A DNA stretch of 58,512 nt from Mycobacterium asiaticum (GTDB lineage: Bacteria; Actinomycetota; Actinomycetes; Mycobacteriales; Mycobacteriaceae): the NCBI RefSeq assembly GCF_001673365.1, contig NZ_LZLS01000101.1, positions 1-58,512 of the forward strand. The letters are read 5' to 3'. The position numbers and the translations under genes were made by a program. Each line of letters starts with the position of its first letter. Positions within the stretch are counted from its first letter, which is position 1. The notes under the pieces are model-generated. The model was not told where the DNA came from. It made no database searches and saw only the letters and a list, made by a program, of their open reading frames with translations. Of the stretch, positions 28,240 to 36,300 are shown in pieces.

Positions 28240-28932
28240 TCAGTTGCGGGCGTGAGCGTGCAGGAAGTCGTCAATGATGTGCTCGCAGTCCTCACGGTTG
28301 ATGGCACGCAAGCCGGTCAGACGGGCGAAGGCGATCGGGCCGACGAGCTGGCACATGGCGAGGTCGACATCGAAGTCGTCGAGTTCGGCGGCGGCGGCCG
28401 GGCTTTGCAGCAGCTCGGCGAAGGGCTGTCGGTAATGGGCCACGACGCGTGTGCGTAGCGCGTGGCGGTCGTGCACCTCGTCGGGGCGCTCCGGTGTCGG
28501 CCCGAGGGCGACCCAGGCCAGCGTGGTGGCGTGCAAGGGTGCGTCCTGAAACAGGATCGCTTGTCGGCTGAGCAGTTCGATGAGCTGTTCGCGCAGCGAG
28601 CCTTGCGCCGGCGGCAGGCTGACCTGGGGCAGTAGCCGCTCGAAGGTGGCGGCCAGCAGGTGGGTGGAGCTGGTGAAGTGGCGGTAGAGCGTGGTTCGGG
28701 CCACCTTGGAGGCCTTGGTGACCGCCTCGATGGTGACCGCTTCGACCCCGCCGGCGCTGAGCAGCTTGGCCGCGGCGTCGAGCAGCCGGGTCCGGGACCG
28801 CGCCAGTCGTGGATCCACCTCGTCGCCGTCGATATCGACAGCACGTTCCTCCGCGCCTGGCTCCACCTGTTCACCGTAATCCTCGCCGCCGGGCGTCGAC
28901 GCCGATAACGCGGACGCGGGGCTGGCATCCAC
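28240..28932 (-). CDS. TetR-family regulator of the mmpL region
   Basis: A 230-residue regulator. An acidic N-terminal extension of about 40 residues precedes the HTH (RTRLLDAAAKLLSAGGVEAVTIEAVTKASKVARTTLYRHF, about 46-86). The C-terminal domain is helical. The longest start is GTG 28932, only 5 bp from a palindromic GATACCG box, so either the mRNA is nearly leaderless or the true start is downstream. The same boxes recur directly in front of the mmpL gene, which makes this the likely repressor of the exporter and of itself. Confidence 0.83.
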   Translation of the reverse strand: MDASPASALSASTPGGEDYGEQVEPGAEERAVDIDGDEVDPRLARSRTRLLDAAAKLLSAGGVEAVTIEAVTKASKVARTTLYRHFTSSTHLLAATFERLLPQVSLPPAQGSLREQLIELLSRQAILFQDAPLHATTLAWVALGPTPERPDEVHDRHALRTRVVAHYRQPFAELLQSPAAAAELDDFDVDLAMCQLVGPIAFARLTGLRAINREDCEHIIDDFLHAHARN

Positions 28933-28937
28933 CTAAA

Positions 28938-28972
28938 CGATACCGTTAGTATCGGAGCGATACCGTTAGTAC
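28938..28972. promoter_or_regulatory. double GATACCG operator at the TetR promoter
   Basis: CGATAC-CGTTA-GTATCG at 28938-28954 is a perfect 6-bp inverted repeat. A second copy of CGATACCGTTAGTA begins at 28958, 20 bp later. The region faces the TetR gene on one side and the small gene at 29012 on the other. Confidence 0.7.
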
Positions 28973-29011
28973 TTGTATCGCCGTGCAGGCCAACACCGAG
29001 GGGGTAAGGCC

Positions 29012-29317
29012 ATGGTGAATCATCAGCAACGCCGGGAGCTCATCCGGCGCCAGATCCAGGACCCGACCGCGGCGACGCCACTGACGCGGCGGCCCGCACA
29101 GGCTGTCGGGCGCACGGGCGCGGTGGTGGCGCGGGCGGCCAAGCGGCTGCTGCCCGGCGTCTTGTTCGAGGAGGTCCGCCACGTTCGCCATGATCTGGCC
29201 AAGCTCGGGCACGCCCGGGTTGCGACCGCGGGTGATTGGGTGCGTCCCCGCCACTATCCGCCGCGGTCGTGTTCCTATCTCGACGACGAGCTGATGGACC
29301 GGGAGATGTTGGACTGA
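29012..29317 (+). CDS. small basic protein of unknown function, upstream of mmpL
   Basis: A 101-residue hydrophilic, Arg-rich protein with no membrane span or signal peptide. It contains LIRRQIQDPTAATPLTRRPAQAVG and a Tyr/Pro-rich end. I do not recognise a family. The ATG at 29012 follows a GGGGTAAGG stretch. It lies between the GATACCG operators and the mmpL gene and so should be expressed with the exporter circuit. In mycobacteria this position is often taken by an MmpS accessory protein, but this product lacks the MmpS membrane anchor. Confidence 0.55.
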   Translation: MVNHQQRRELIRRQIQDPTAATPLTRRPAQAVGRTGAVVARAAKRLLPGVLFEEVRHVRHDLAKLGHARVATAGDWVRPRHYPPRSCSYLDDELMDREMLD

Positions 29318-29389
29318 GCTGTCGCGGAGGCTGGGGGCAGGCCACGACCGGCGGGCGGGCGTATTGCGCTTTGCCGGATGCCGCACAAA

Positions 29390-29420
29390 GATACCGATAG
29401 TACTGTTGCGATACCGACAG
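29390..29420. promoter_or_regulatory. double GATACCG operator in front of mmpL
   Basis: GATACCGATAGTAC at 29390-29403 and CGATACCGACAG at 29409-29420 repeat the boxes at 28938 and 28958. They end 9 bp before the ATG at 29429, so bound regulator would block transcription or translation start of the transporter. Confidence 0.68.
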
Positions 29421-29428
29421 TTTTCTTT

Positions 29429-32400
29429 ATGCCGCCGGGGGGGGCCGGGATGGTAATCAAGGGCTGGGGCGATGCTGGCGTGGCGACGTTGAGTCGCCTC
29501 AGGGAGCAGCGTGGCGTCGCGGAAGCGGCACAGGGCCGCGACACCTACAGTGAGCGCCTAGCGCGGCTGTCGGGTTTCGCGATCCGGCACAAAGCATTGG
29601 TGATCGGGTCCTGGATCGGCGCCGCAGTGGTGCTGGCGATCCTGTTCCCGCAACTGGAAACGGTCGTCAAGCACCAGTCGGTGCATCTGATACCGCCCGG
29701 GGCGCCGTCGCTGCAGACCGTTGACCGGATGGGCTCGGCGTTCGGTGAACAAGGCTCCAAGACCACGATCTTCGTGGCGATGGAGGATCCCAGCGGGCTG
29801 ACCCCGCAGGCTAGGCAGCGCTATGACACGTTGATCCAGCGGTTACGGGCCGACACCAGCCACGTCCGGCAGGTCCAAGACCTCCTGGCCGACCCGGTCA
29901 CCGCCGCGCAAGCTCTCAGCGCCGACCGCAAGGCATGGTACGTGCCGGTGGGGGTGGCCGGAACCCTCGGTGATCCCAGCACCGCGGAATCGGTGCGGGC
30001 GGTACGCGGCATCGTCGCCGAGGTTTTCGGGCACTCACCGACCACCGTGCGCGTCACCGGCCCACCCGCCACCTTCAGCGATCAAATCGATTCCGCTGAA
30101 AAGGATCTGATTCTCATCTCGGTGGCCACCGCCGGGCTGATCGCCATGATCTTGCTGCTGATCTATCGGTCGGTGTTCACCGCGATGCTGCCGCTGCTGG
30201 TGATCGGTATCAGCCTCGCGGTCGGGCGCGGGGTGCTCTCCGGACTCGGCGAAGCCGGCATGCCGGTGTCTCAGTTCACCGTCGCGTTCATGACGGTGAT
30301 CCTGCTGGGCGCCGGCACCGACTACTCAGTGTTCTTGATCAGCCGCTACCACGAACAGCGCCGCCAACAGGTCCCCGCCCAGACCGCGGTCATCCACGCC
30401 ACCGCCACCATCGGGCGGGTCATCGCGGCCTCGGCCGCCACCGTCGCGCTGGCATTTCTGTCCATGACCTTCGCCGAACTGAGCGTCTTCGCCGCACTCG
30501 GCCCGGCCTGCGCCATCGCCGTGATCATCGGGTTCGCCGCCACGGTCACTCTGTTTCCCCCCGTACTCGCGCTGGCCGCCCGGCGTGGGATCGGTGAACC
30601 CAACACCGACCGCACCCGCCGTTACTGGAACCGGATCGCGGTGGCCGTCGTACGACGCCCCGTGCCCCTGCTGGCCGCCAGCCTGATCTTCGTCCTAGCT
30701 CTGTGCGCAGTGGCGACCACCATGCGCATCAGCTACGACGACCGCCAAGGCCAAACGACCACCTCGGCCAGCAACGAAGGGTATCGACTGCTGGATCGCC
30801 ACTTCCGCAAAGACATCGTGATCAACGAGTTCTTGGTCGTGCAGTCACCCACCGACATGCGCACCAGCCGAGGACTGGCCGACCTCGACGAAATGGCCTC
30901 CCGCCTTGCCCAACTACCCGGTGTCACCAAAGTCTCCGGAGTCACCCGCCCCGGCGGTAAACGGCTCGAACAAGCCCAACTGTCTTGGCAGAACGGCCAA
31001 ATCGGTGACCGGCTCGCGGGCGCGGTCAACGACGGCCAATCCCGCCGTAGCGATCTGGGCCAACTCACCAACGGCGCCGACCAGCTCGCCGACGGGCTCA
31101 CCCAACTCGACACCACCCTGGGCACCGCGCTGACCCCACTGACCGGGCTCTTAGGCCAAGCCCAAACCGCGGGCATCCAAACCCAGCGTTTGCGGCCGCT
31201 GCTGCAACAGCTTTCCGCCACGGCACCCGCCGTCGATCACGCCATTGCCGCCGGGCCCGCACTACGCCACCAAGCCGAACAAGCCCAAACCGCCATCACC
31301 ACCCTTGAGCCCCTCATCGCCGCGATCAGCAACTGGCCCGCGTGCGCCGCCGCCACCGAATGCGCCCAACTACACGACCAAGCCCAACTACTCATCACGT
31401 TGCGCGACAACGGATTCTTCGACCACCTCACCACCCTCGCCGACCTCTACCAGCCGGCCACCAACACCGGCGGCGGCACCCTCGCCGACGTCACCCGGCT
31501 CATCACCACCCTGGACACCGCCATGGGCGCCGCAGGCTCCGGCGACCTCGCCGCCAACATCGGACGCCTCCAAACCGGCGTCCACCAACTCGCATCCGGC
31601 GCTCACTCGCTGGCCACAGGCGTCCACACCCTCGTCGACAGCAACCTCGAAATGCTTTCCGGCATGGGAAAAATCGCCGCCCAACTCCAACAATCCGCAC
31701 GATCAGCAACCGGATCCGACACCGCCAGCGGCTTCTACCTCCCCAACGACGCCTTCGACAACCAACAATTCGCCGACGTCGCCAAACACTTCCTATCCGC
31801 GGACGGCAAAACCGCCCGCTACGCCATCGAGTCCAGCTTCGACCCCTACAGCAGCGACGCTATGACCCTGGCCCACCGACTCACCGAAGTCGCCGACGCA
31901 GCACGCCCTAACACCTCACTGGCCAACACCACCATCGCCGTCGCCGGATTCCCCGCCGTCAACTCAGACATCCAACGCCTGCTCTCCGCCGACTTCCGCC
32001 TGATGGCCATCGCCACCCTGCTCGTCGTCGGCCTCATCCTCATCGTCTTGCTCCGCGCCCTGGTCGCACCGCTCTACCTACTGGGCACCGTCATCCTCAA
32101 CTACGGGGCATCACTAGGAATCGGCACCCTGATATTTCAATACGGCCTCGGCAAAGAAATCGCCTGGCCCGTACCACTTCTGGCGTTCATCATCCTGGTC
32201 GCCGTCGGCGCCGACTACAACATGCTGCTCATCGCACGACTGCGCGAAGAATCCACCCGCAACATCCGCGTCGGCGTGCTCCGCACCATCGCCAACACCG
32301 GCTCCGTAATCACCTCCGCCGGACTCATCTTCGCCGCCAGCATGTTCGGCCTCATGATCGGCTCGATAGCCATCATGATCCAAACCGGACTCATCATCGG

Positions 32401-32533
32401 CTGCGGCCTGCTCCTCGACACCTTCGTCGTACGCACCCTCACCGTGCCCGCCATCGCCACCCTGCTCCGCGAAACCAGCTGGTGGCCACAACGAAACCCA
32501 CTGCGCCACAAACCCTCTCCCACCCGAACCTAG
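29429..32533 (+). CDS. mmpL: MmpL/RND-family transporter
   Basis: A 1034-residue inner-membrane protein with about 12 spans and two large periplasmic parts. The first span is at roughly residues 52-72. The paired proton-relay motifs are GAGTDYSVFLISRY near 295 and GADYNMLLIARL near 926, each with the Asp-Tyr pair used by MmpL proteins. The second extracytoplasmic loop is long and helical (many QL/DQL heptads, about 520-780). It would export a lipid or drug using the proton gradient. Starts ATG 29429 and ATG 29450 (after a G-tract) both fit; the longest frame opens at 29378 inside the operators. The 3' half has C-rich codon use. Confidence 0.9.
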   Translation: MPPGGAGMVIKGWGDAGVATLSRLREQRGVAEAAQGRDTYSERLARLSGFAIRHKALVIGSWIGAAVVLAILFPQLETVVKHQSVHLIPPGAPSLQTVDRMGSAFGEQGSKTTIFVAMEDPSGLTPQARQRYDTLIQRLRADTSHVRQVQDLLADPVTAAQALSADRKAWYVPVGVAGTLGDPSTAESVRAVRGIVAEVFGHSPTTVRVTGPPATFSDQIDSAEKDLILISVATAGLIAMILLLIYRSVFTAMLPLLVIGISLAVGRGVLSGLGEAGMPVSQFTVAFMTVILLGAGTDYSVFLISRYHEQRRQQVPAQTAVIHATATIGRVIAASAATVALAFLSMTFAELSVFAALGPACAIAVIIGFAATVTLFPPVLALAARRGIGEPNTDRTRRYWNRIAVAVVRRPVPLLAASLIFVLALCAVATTMRISYDDRQGQTTTSASNEGYRLLDRHFRKDIVINEFLVVQSPTDMRTSRGLADLDEMASRLAQLPGVTKVSGVTRPGGKRLEQAQLSWQNGQIGDRLAGAVNDGQSRRSDLGQLTNGADQLADGLTQLDTTLGTALTPLTGLLGQAQTAGIQTQRLRPLLQQLSATAPAVDHAIAAGPALRHQAEQAQTAITTLEPLIAAISNWPACAAATECAQLHDQAQLLITLRDNGFFDHLTTLADLYQPATNTGGGTLADVTRLITTLDTAMGAAGSGDLAANIGRLQTGVHQLASGAHSLATGVHTLVDSNLEMLSGMGKIAAQLQQSARSATGSDTASGFYLPNDAFDNQQFADVAKHFLSADGKTARYAIESSFDPYSSDAMTLAHRLTEVADAARPNTSLANTTIAVAGFPAVNSDIQRLLSADFRLMAIATLLVVGLILIVLLRALVAPLYLLGTVILNYGASLGIGTLIFQYGLGKEIAWPVPLLAFIILVAVGADYNMLLIARLREESTRNIRVGVLRTIANTGSVITSAGLIFAASMFGLMIGSIAIMIQTGLIIGCGLLLDTFVVRTLTVPAIATLLRETSWWPQRNPLRHKPSPTRT

Positions 32534-32554
32534 ACACACCCACCGGGATCGACC

Positions 32555-33151
32555 ATGACCACCGCCAACCCCACACCCGCCACCCTCAGAGACCGACGCC
32601 GCACCGAACTACTCACCCACATCCACGCCACCGCACACCAACTCTTCGCCCAACACGGCTACGCCGCAGTCACCAACGACGACATCGCCGCCACCGCCGG
32701 CATCTCCATCAGCACCTACTACCGCCACGCACCCAACAAAGAACACCTACTCACCGCACCGATCCAACAAGCCATCGCCCACATCACCACCACCTACAAC
32801 ACCCGGCCACACACCGAAACAGCAGCCACCGCCCTGACCCACCTCCTCGCCGACCACCTCGGCGAAACCGCCAATCAACACTCCCCACACTGGAAAAAAG
32901 CCCTACAAACCGCGCCACACCTGCTCAACAGCTCAACACTGCTCAGCGACAACCAAACTCGTCAACTCACCGCCATGGTCGCAACCCGCATGAACACCGA
33001 CCCCACCACCGACATCCGCCCCACACTGCTCATCCACACAGCCCTGAGCACCGCACAAATCGTGCTCCAACACTGGCTCAACACCACCACCCCACCACTG
33101 CACACCCAACTAGAACAAGCCCTGCGCATCACCCTCGCCGGATTCCACTAA
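32555..33151 (+). CDS. TetR-family regulator downstream of mmpL
   Basis: A 198-residue regulator with the HTH at about residues 20-65 (THIHATAHQLFAQHGYAAVTNDDIAATAGISISTYYRHAPNKEHLL). It starts 21 bp after the mmpL stop and is surely in the same transcript. Its coding strand is extremely C/A-rich and G-poor, like the 3' half of mmpL, which points to a shared foreign origin. This second regulator of the exporter may answer to a different ligand than the one at 28240. Confidence 0.82.
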   Translation: MTTANPTPATLRDRRRTELLTHIHATAHQLFAQHGYAAVTNDDIAATAGISISTYYRHAPNKEHLLTAPIQQAIAHITTTYNTRPHTETAATALTHLLADHLGETANQHSPHWKKALQTAPHLLNSSTLLSDNQTRQLTAMVATRMNTDPTTDIRPTLLIHTALSTAQIVLQHWLNTTTPPLHTQLEQALRITLAGFH

Positions 33152-33377
33152 ACACACCCGCACCACCCCGGTCCACACCCGTCAGGCTTTCCGGCCATAG
33201 CCTCCGCAGATTAATTGCCGCACACCAACCGACCTCATAAGCGCACCCTGCTGAGCCCCGAAAACCCACCTACCCGCGTCGACCCCACCGTCCGCAAGGC
33301 CAAACCAATCTCAACAACCCAACGCCATCAGTTACAGACCCACAGTTTGCCGAGGCAGTAAAGGACGAGCGCGGCGA

Positions 33378-34238
33378 TCAAGTGCCCTGCTGCTGCCCGG
33401 CCTGTGCTCGGATGGATTTGACGAAGTTGCGGGCCTGAACCTGCAAGGGCTGGCTGTCGGGGTCATTCTCGATCAGCGTATGCGGCACCGGGGGAACGAA
33501 GGTGGTGTCGACGCTGGCCAGGTAAGTGTGCCAGTTCGCGAGTTTCCATCGGTCACGTGCTGCGGCCCGGCGTCGGAGGTAGAGGTTCATGGTGTCGGCC
33601 GCGCAGGTTACCCACACGATGGACAGGTTGGCATTGAGGTCGTCGGCTCGGGCCTGAGTGCGGTCGATCCATGACAGGTCGGTGAGCTCGTGCAGGTAGG
33701 GCGCGGTGGAGATGATGGAGTTGCCGCACTCGATGTTCTCTTCGATTGCCGCGTTGAGTGCTTCGTACTCATGGGGACGAATCTTGTTCATGTAGATAGG
33801 GGATTCGCGGTCATCCAGTGAAGCGCCAAGGTCCTCGAGCCACCGCTGGACGAGCGGCCGGGTGATGGTGTCCTTGTCGAGGATTGTCCATCCGGTCTGG
33901 CGGGCTAAGACGCGACCGAACTCGGTTTTTCCGCTGCCGGCGTAACCACCGATAAGGACGAATTGCGGGGTGGGCAGCTGCAGACTTTTGGGTGCTGCCG
34001 CGGTGTCGGGGGCGGTTATGACGCGTGCCGAGCGGTCCTTGCTGCGCACCAGGCCTTCGGCAGTAAGCAGGTCCATCGCTTGAGTGATCGTGAAGACGCT
34101 GACGTTCCACTGCGACGCGAGCTCGCGTGTGGAAGGCAGCCGTTCACCGTCGCGCAGAATGCCGGCCTCGATGTCGTTACGAACGGCTTGGGCGATCTGG
34201 CGGTGCATCGCCTGCCGGGGCGTAGTCGGTGAGGTCAT
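33378..34238 (-). CDS. KorSA-like GntR repressor fused to a P-loop kinase domain
   Basis: A 286-residue two-domain protein. Residues about 5-70 are a GntR winged helix (HRQIAQAVRNDIEAGILRDGERLPSTRELASQWNVSVFTITQAMDLLTAEGLV). After a short linker, Walker A GGYAGSGKT sits near residues 96-104, followed by GWTILDKDTITRPLV, a segment NSIISTAPYLHELTDLSWIDR, WVTCAADTMNLYLRRRAAARD (lid-like Arg cluster) and a C-terminal helix. The kinase part resembles AAA_33/zeta-toxin-like small-molecule kinases. In pSAM2 the GntR protein KorSA represses pra; position here, divergent from a pra-like gene, says the same. The ATG at 34238 has GGAG just upstream. Confidence 0.82.
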   Translation of the reverse strand: MTSPTTPRQAMHRQIAQAVRNDIEAGILRDGERLPSTRELASQWNVSVFTITQAMDLLTAEGLVRSKDRSARVITAPDTAAAPKSLQLPTPQFVLIGGYAGSGKTEFGRVLARQTGWTILDKDTITRPLVQRWLEDLGASLDDRESPIYMNKIRPHEYEALNAAIEENIECGNSIISTAPYLHELTDLSWIDRTQARADDLNANLSIVWVTCAADTMNLYLRRRAAARDRWKLANWHTYLASVDTTFVPPVPHTLIENDPDSQPLQVQARNFVKSIRAQAGQQQGT

Positions 34239-34255
34239 GACCACTCCATCCATAG

Positions 34256-34386
34256 CAGTTGAGATGCCCGACAATATCAGCCGCAATCAGTTGAAAACGA
34301 GTCGCTGCCAGTGCCTCGTGGCGTGATCACATTCTCTCGGATCCATGTACCCATAACAGTTGACCGCTAGAAATATCAGTTGATAT
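34256..34386. promoter_or_regulatory. CAGTTGA iterons and palindrome between repressor and pra-like genes
   Basis: CAGTTGA occurs four times on the plus strand (34256, 34288, 34357, 34377). The last lies within the perfect palindrome ATATCA-GT-TGATAT at 34373-34386. TTGACC at 34360-34365 and TATGTT at 34384-34389, 18 bp apart, form a good sigma-A-type promoter for the pra-like gene. The palindrome lies inside this promoter, as expected for a GntR operator. Confidence 0.65.
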
Positions 34387-34426
34387 GTTGTCGTGGTCCA
34401 AGTCACATAGACAGGAGAAAGCTGAC

Positions 34427-34873
34427 ATGGCGATACAGAAGGGGCACCGGTTCCCGATGGAACACGCAGACGCGTTCCCGAGAGGGTTGATGTTGCTGGG
34501 TCCGATCGGCCCGGATATGGAATTTGAGCGTCCGAATGTACAGAAGGCTGATCCGGCGACAGGACTGCGACAGTGGGCCGGCGCAGTGTCGGACCCCGAT
34601 GAGCCGAAAGCCAAACGGGCGAGCTTTGTGGTGACATTTCTGGCCGAGGTACAGCCGGTGCCATCCACGCCGGAACTGGTGGCGGGCAGCGGAATTCGCA
34701 TGATCGAATTGGAAGGCCTGACCGCCGAACCGCGGCGGATGGGCCAGGGCGAATACACCTATGTGGGCTACGTCTACAGGGCGACCGGCATCAGAGGTGA
34801 CGTGAATTCACCTGCGCCCGTGAGCAAGTCGTCATCAGCGCCGCGCGGCGAGACCGTGAAGGCGGGTGCGTGA
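34427..34873 (+). CDS. Pra-like activator of replication, integration and excision
   Basis: A 148-residue soluble protein. MAIQKGHRFPMEHADAFPRG, then TGLRQWAGAVSDPDEPKA, QPVPSTPELV and IELEGLTAEP...YVYRATGIRG follow the layout of the actinomycete Pra family, in which pSAM2 Pra switches on the rep-xis-int operon. The resemblance is from memory of the family pattern. The ATG at 34427 has GGAGAAAG upstream; an upstream in-frame ATG at 34385 lies in the operator. It meets the translocase gene by a TGATG overlap, so the two are co-translated. Confidence 0.72.
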   Translation: MAIQKGHRFPMEHADAFPRGLMLLGPIGPDMEFERPNVQKADPATGLRQWAGAVSDPDEPKAKRASFVVTFLAEVQPVPSTPELVAGSGIRMIELEGLTAEPRRMGQGEYTYVGYVYRATGIRGDVNSPAPVSKSSSAPRGETVKAGA

Positions 34874-36297
34874 TGGCCACCGGCAACGCGAAACCGTCCG
34901 GCAACAGCGGTCAGAGTACGGCCGACCAGCTGTTCGAAGACATATTGCTTATGCTGGCCAAGCTCGCTGGGCTGCTCGGATCGTGGACGGTCCGGTTCCC
35001 GGTGTTGAGCCTGCCGATCATCATCGTCGCATGGGCGAGCGCCTGGCTTGGGTGGGGCGGCGGGCTGGTCGTGGCCGGGGTATACGCCCTCATCTACATC
35101 GTGTGGACGTTGGTCGACCCGGCCGGATTTCGCGCTGCATCGTGGCTACCGGTCCGCACCGCCTACCTGACCTGGTGGCGCTACAAGCACGCCTGGGCCC
35201 AGGTGTGCACCCTGCACGGGCTGACCGCAACGCTGGGTGAGCGGACCCTGGTCCCGCGGCTGCGGTCGGTGCGCATCGGCACCGCCACCGACACGCTGAA
35301 CATCGGCATGGTGACCGGCCAGACCGCGACCGACTGGGGCAAGAAAGCCGACGCCCTGGCCCACGCCTGGGGAAGCGGCCGCGTGACGGTGCGGTCCCCG
35401 CAGCCCGGCCAGCTCACGGTCACCGTGCACCGTGATGACACCCTCGCGGCTGCGGTGCGGCTGCCCCGGCCAACCACCGCGACACGAGTGCAGCTGGCGG
35501 CGGCGACGGTGGGGGTCACCGACACCGGCACGCCGTGGCGGCTACCGATCCAGGGTCATCACATTCTGGTCGCCGGTTCAACGGGGTCGGGCAAGAGCAG
35601 CGTGGTGCAGTCCCTGGTCGCCGGACTGGCCCCCGCTGTGCGGTCAGGACTGGTGCAACTCTGTGTGATCGACCCGAAGGGCGGGATGGAATTCGCCCGC
35701 GGTGCAGGGCTGTTCACCGTGTTCGCCGCTGACCGCGCCGAGCAGACCTTGGTTTTGTTGCGAGGCCTGGTCAAGTTGATGGATGGCCGCACCCAGTTGT
35801 TGCGCGGCCACACCCGCACCCACACCCCGAGCGTCGAGGACCCGTTGACGGTGGTGATCATCGATGAACTCGCCGCCTTGACCGCCTATGGCACCGACCG
35901 CAAAATCCGCGCCGAAGTTGACCAGCTGCTCGGGCTGCTGCTCTCGCAAGGCCGTGCCGTCGGGATCACCCTGATTGGCGCCGTGCAAGACCCGTCAAAA
36001 GAAGTGGTGTCGTTGCGCCAGCACTTCACCGTCCGGGTGGGACTGCGCCTGACCGAATCGAACCAAACCACGATGATTCTTGGGCAGGCGGCGCGCGATG
36101 CCGGGGCAGTGTGCGACGAAATCCCCGACTCCACACCGGGTGTCGGGTACGTCATGGTGGACGGCACCGCCGAACCACAACGGGTCCGGGCGTTTCATGT
36201 CACCGACGACGACATCGACTACCTAGCGACGCATTTCCAGCCACCCAAACGCCGCCGACCCCCGCGCCGGCCTGACACTGCTTCCTCGCAGGGCTGA
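34873..36297 (+). CDS. FtsK/SpoIIIE-type DNA translocase (TraSA-like)
   Basis: A 474-residue membrane-anchored ATPase. Two hydrophobic spans occupy about residues 36-80. The motor domain has Walker A GSTGSGKS at 235-242, Walker B VVIIDE with Asp331-Glu332 and an LLSQGRAVGITLIGAVQDP stretch. No C-terminal gamma domain of chromosomal FtsK is apparent. In actinomycete conjugative elements one protein of this type pumps double-stranded DNA between mycelia or cells. ATG 34873 or GTG 34870 can start it; both overlap the pra-like stop. It is followed 3 bp later by the initiator gene. Confidence 0.88.
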   Translation: MATGNAKPSGNSGQSTADQLFEDILLMLAKLAGLLGSWTVRFPVLSLPIIIVAWASAWLGWGGGLVVAGVYALIYIVWTLVDPAGFRAASWLPVRTAYLTWWRYKHAWAQVCTLHGLTATLGERTLVPRLRSVRIGTATDTLNIGMVTGQTATDWGKKADALAHAWGSGRVTVRSPQPGQLTVTVHRDDTLAAAVRLPRPTTATRVQLAAATVGVTDTGTPWRLPIQGHHILVAGSTGSGKSSVVQSLVAGLAPAVRSGLVQLCVIDPKGGMEFARGAGLFTVFAADRAEQTLVLLRGLVKLMDGRTQLLRGHTRTHTPSVEDPLTVVIIDELAALTAYGTDRKIRAEVDQLLGLLLSQGRAVGITLIGAVQDPSKEVVSLRQHFTVRVGLRLTESNQTTMILGQAARDAGAVCDEIPDSTPGVGYVMVDGTAEPQRVRAFHVTDDDIDYLATHFQPPKRRRPPRRPDTASSQG

Positions 36298-36300
36298 GCC

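Noticed and set aside
28047..28307. Possible IS3-type transposase remnant (HNSLGIRPVE-like peptide on the minus strand)
   Set aside because: Only about ten residues resemble the family, with no catalytic motif or inverted ends. It could be chance; the gap 27985-28239 otherwise shows nothing clear.
32482..33240. 252-codon His/Arg/Thr-rich frame overlapping the TetR gene
   Set aside because: Shadow frame caused by the C-rich codon use of mmpL and the TetR gene; no domain likeness.
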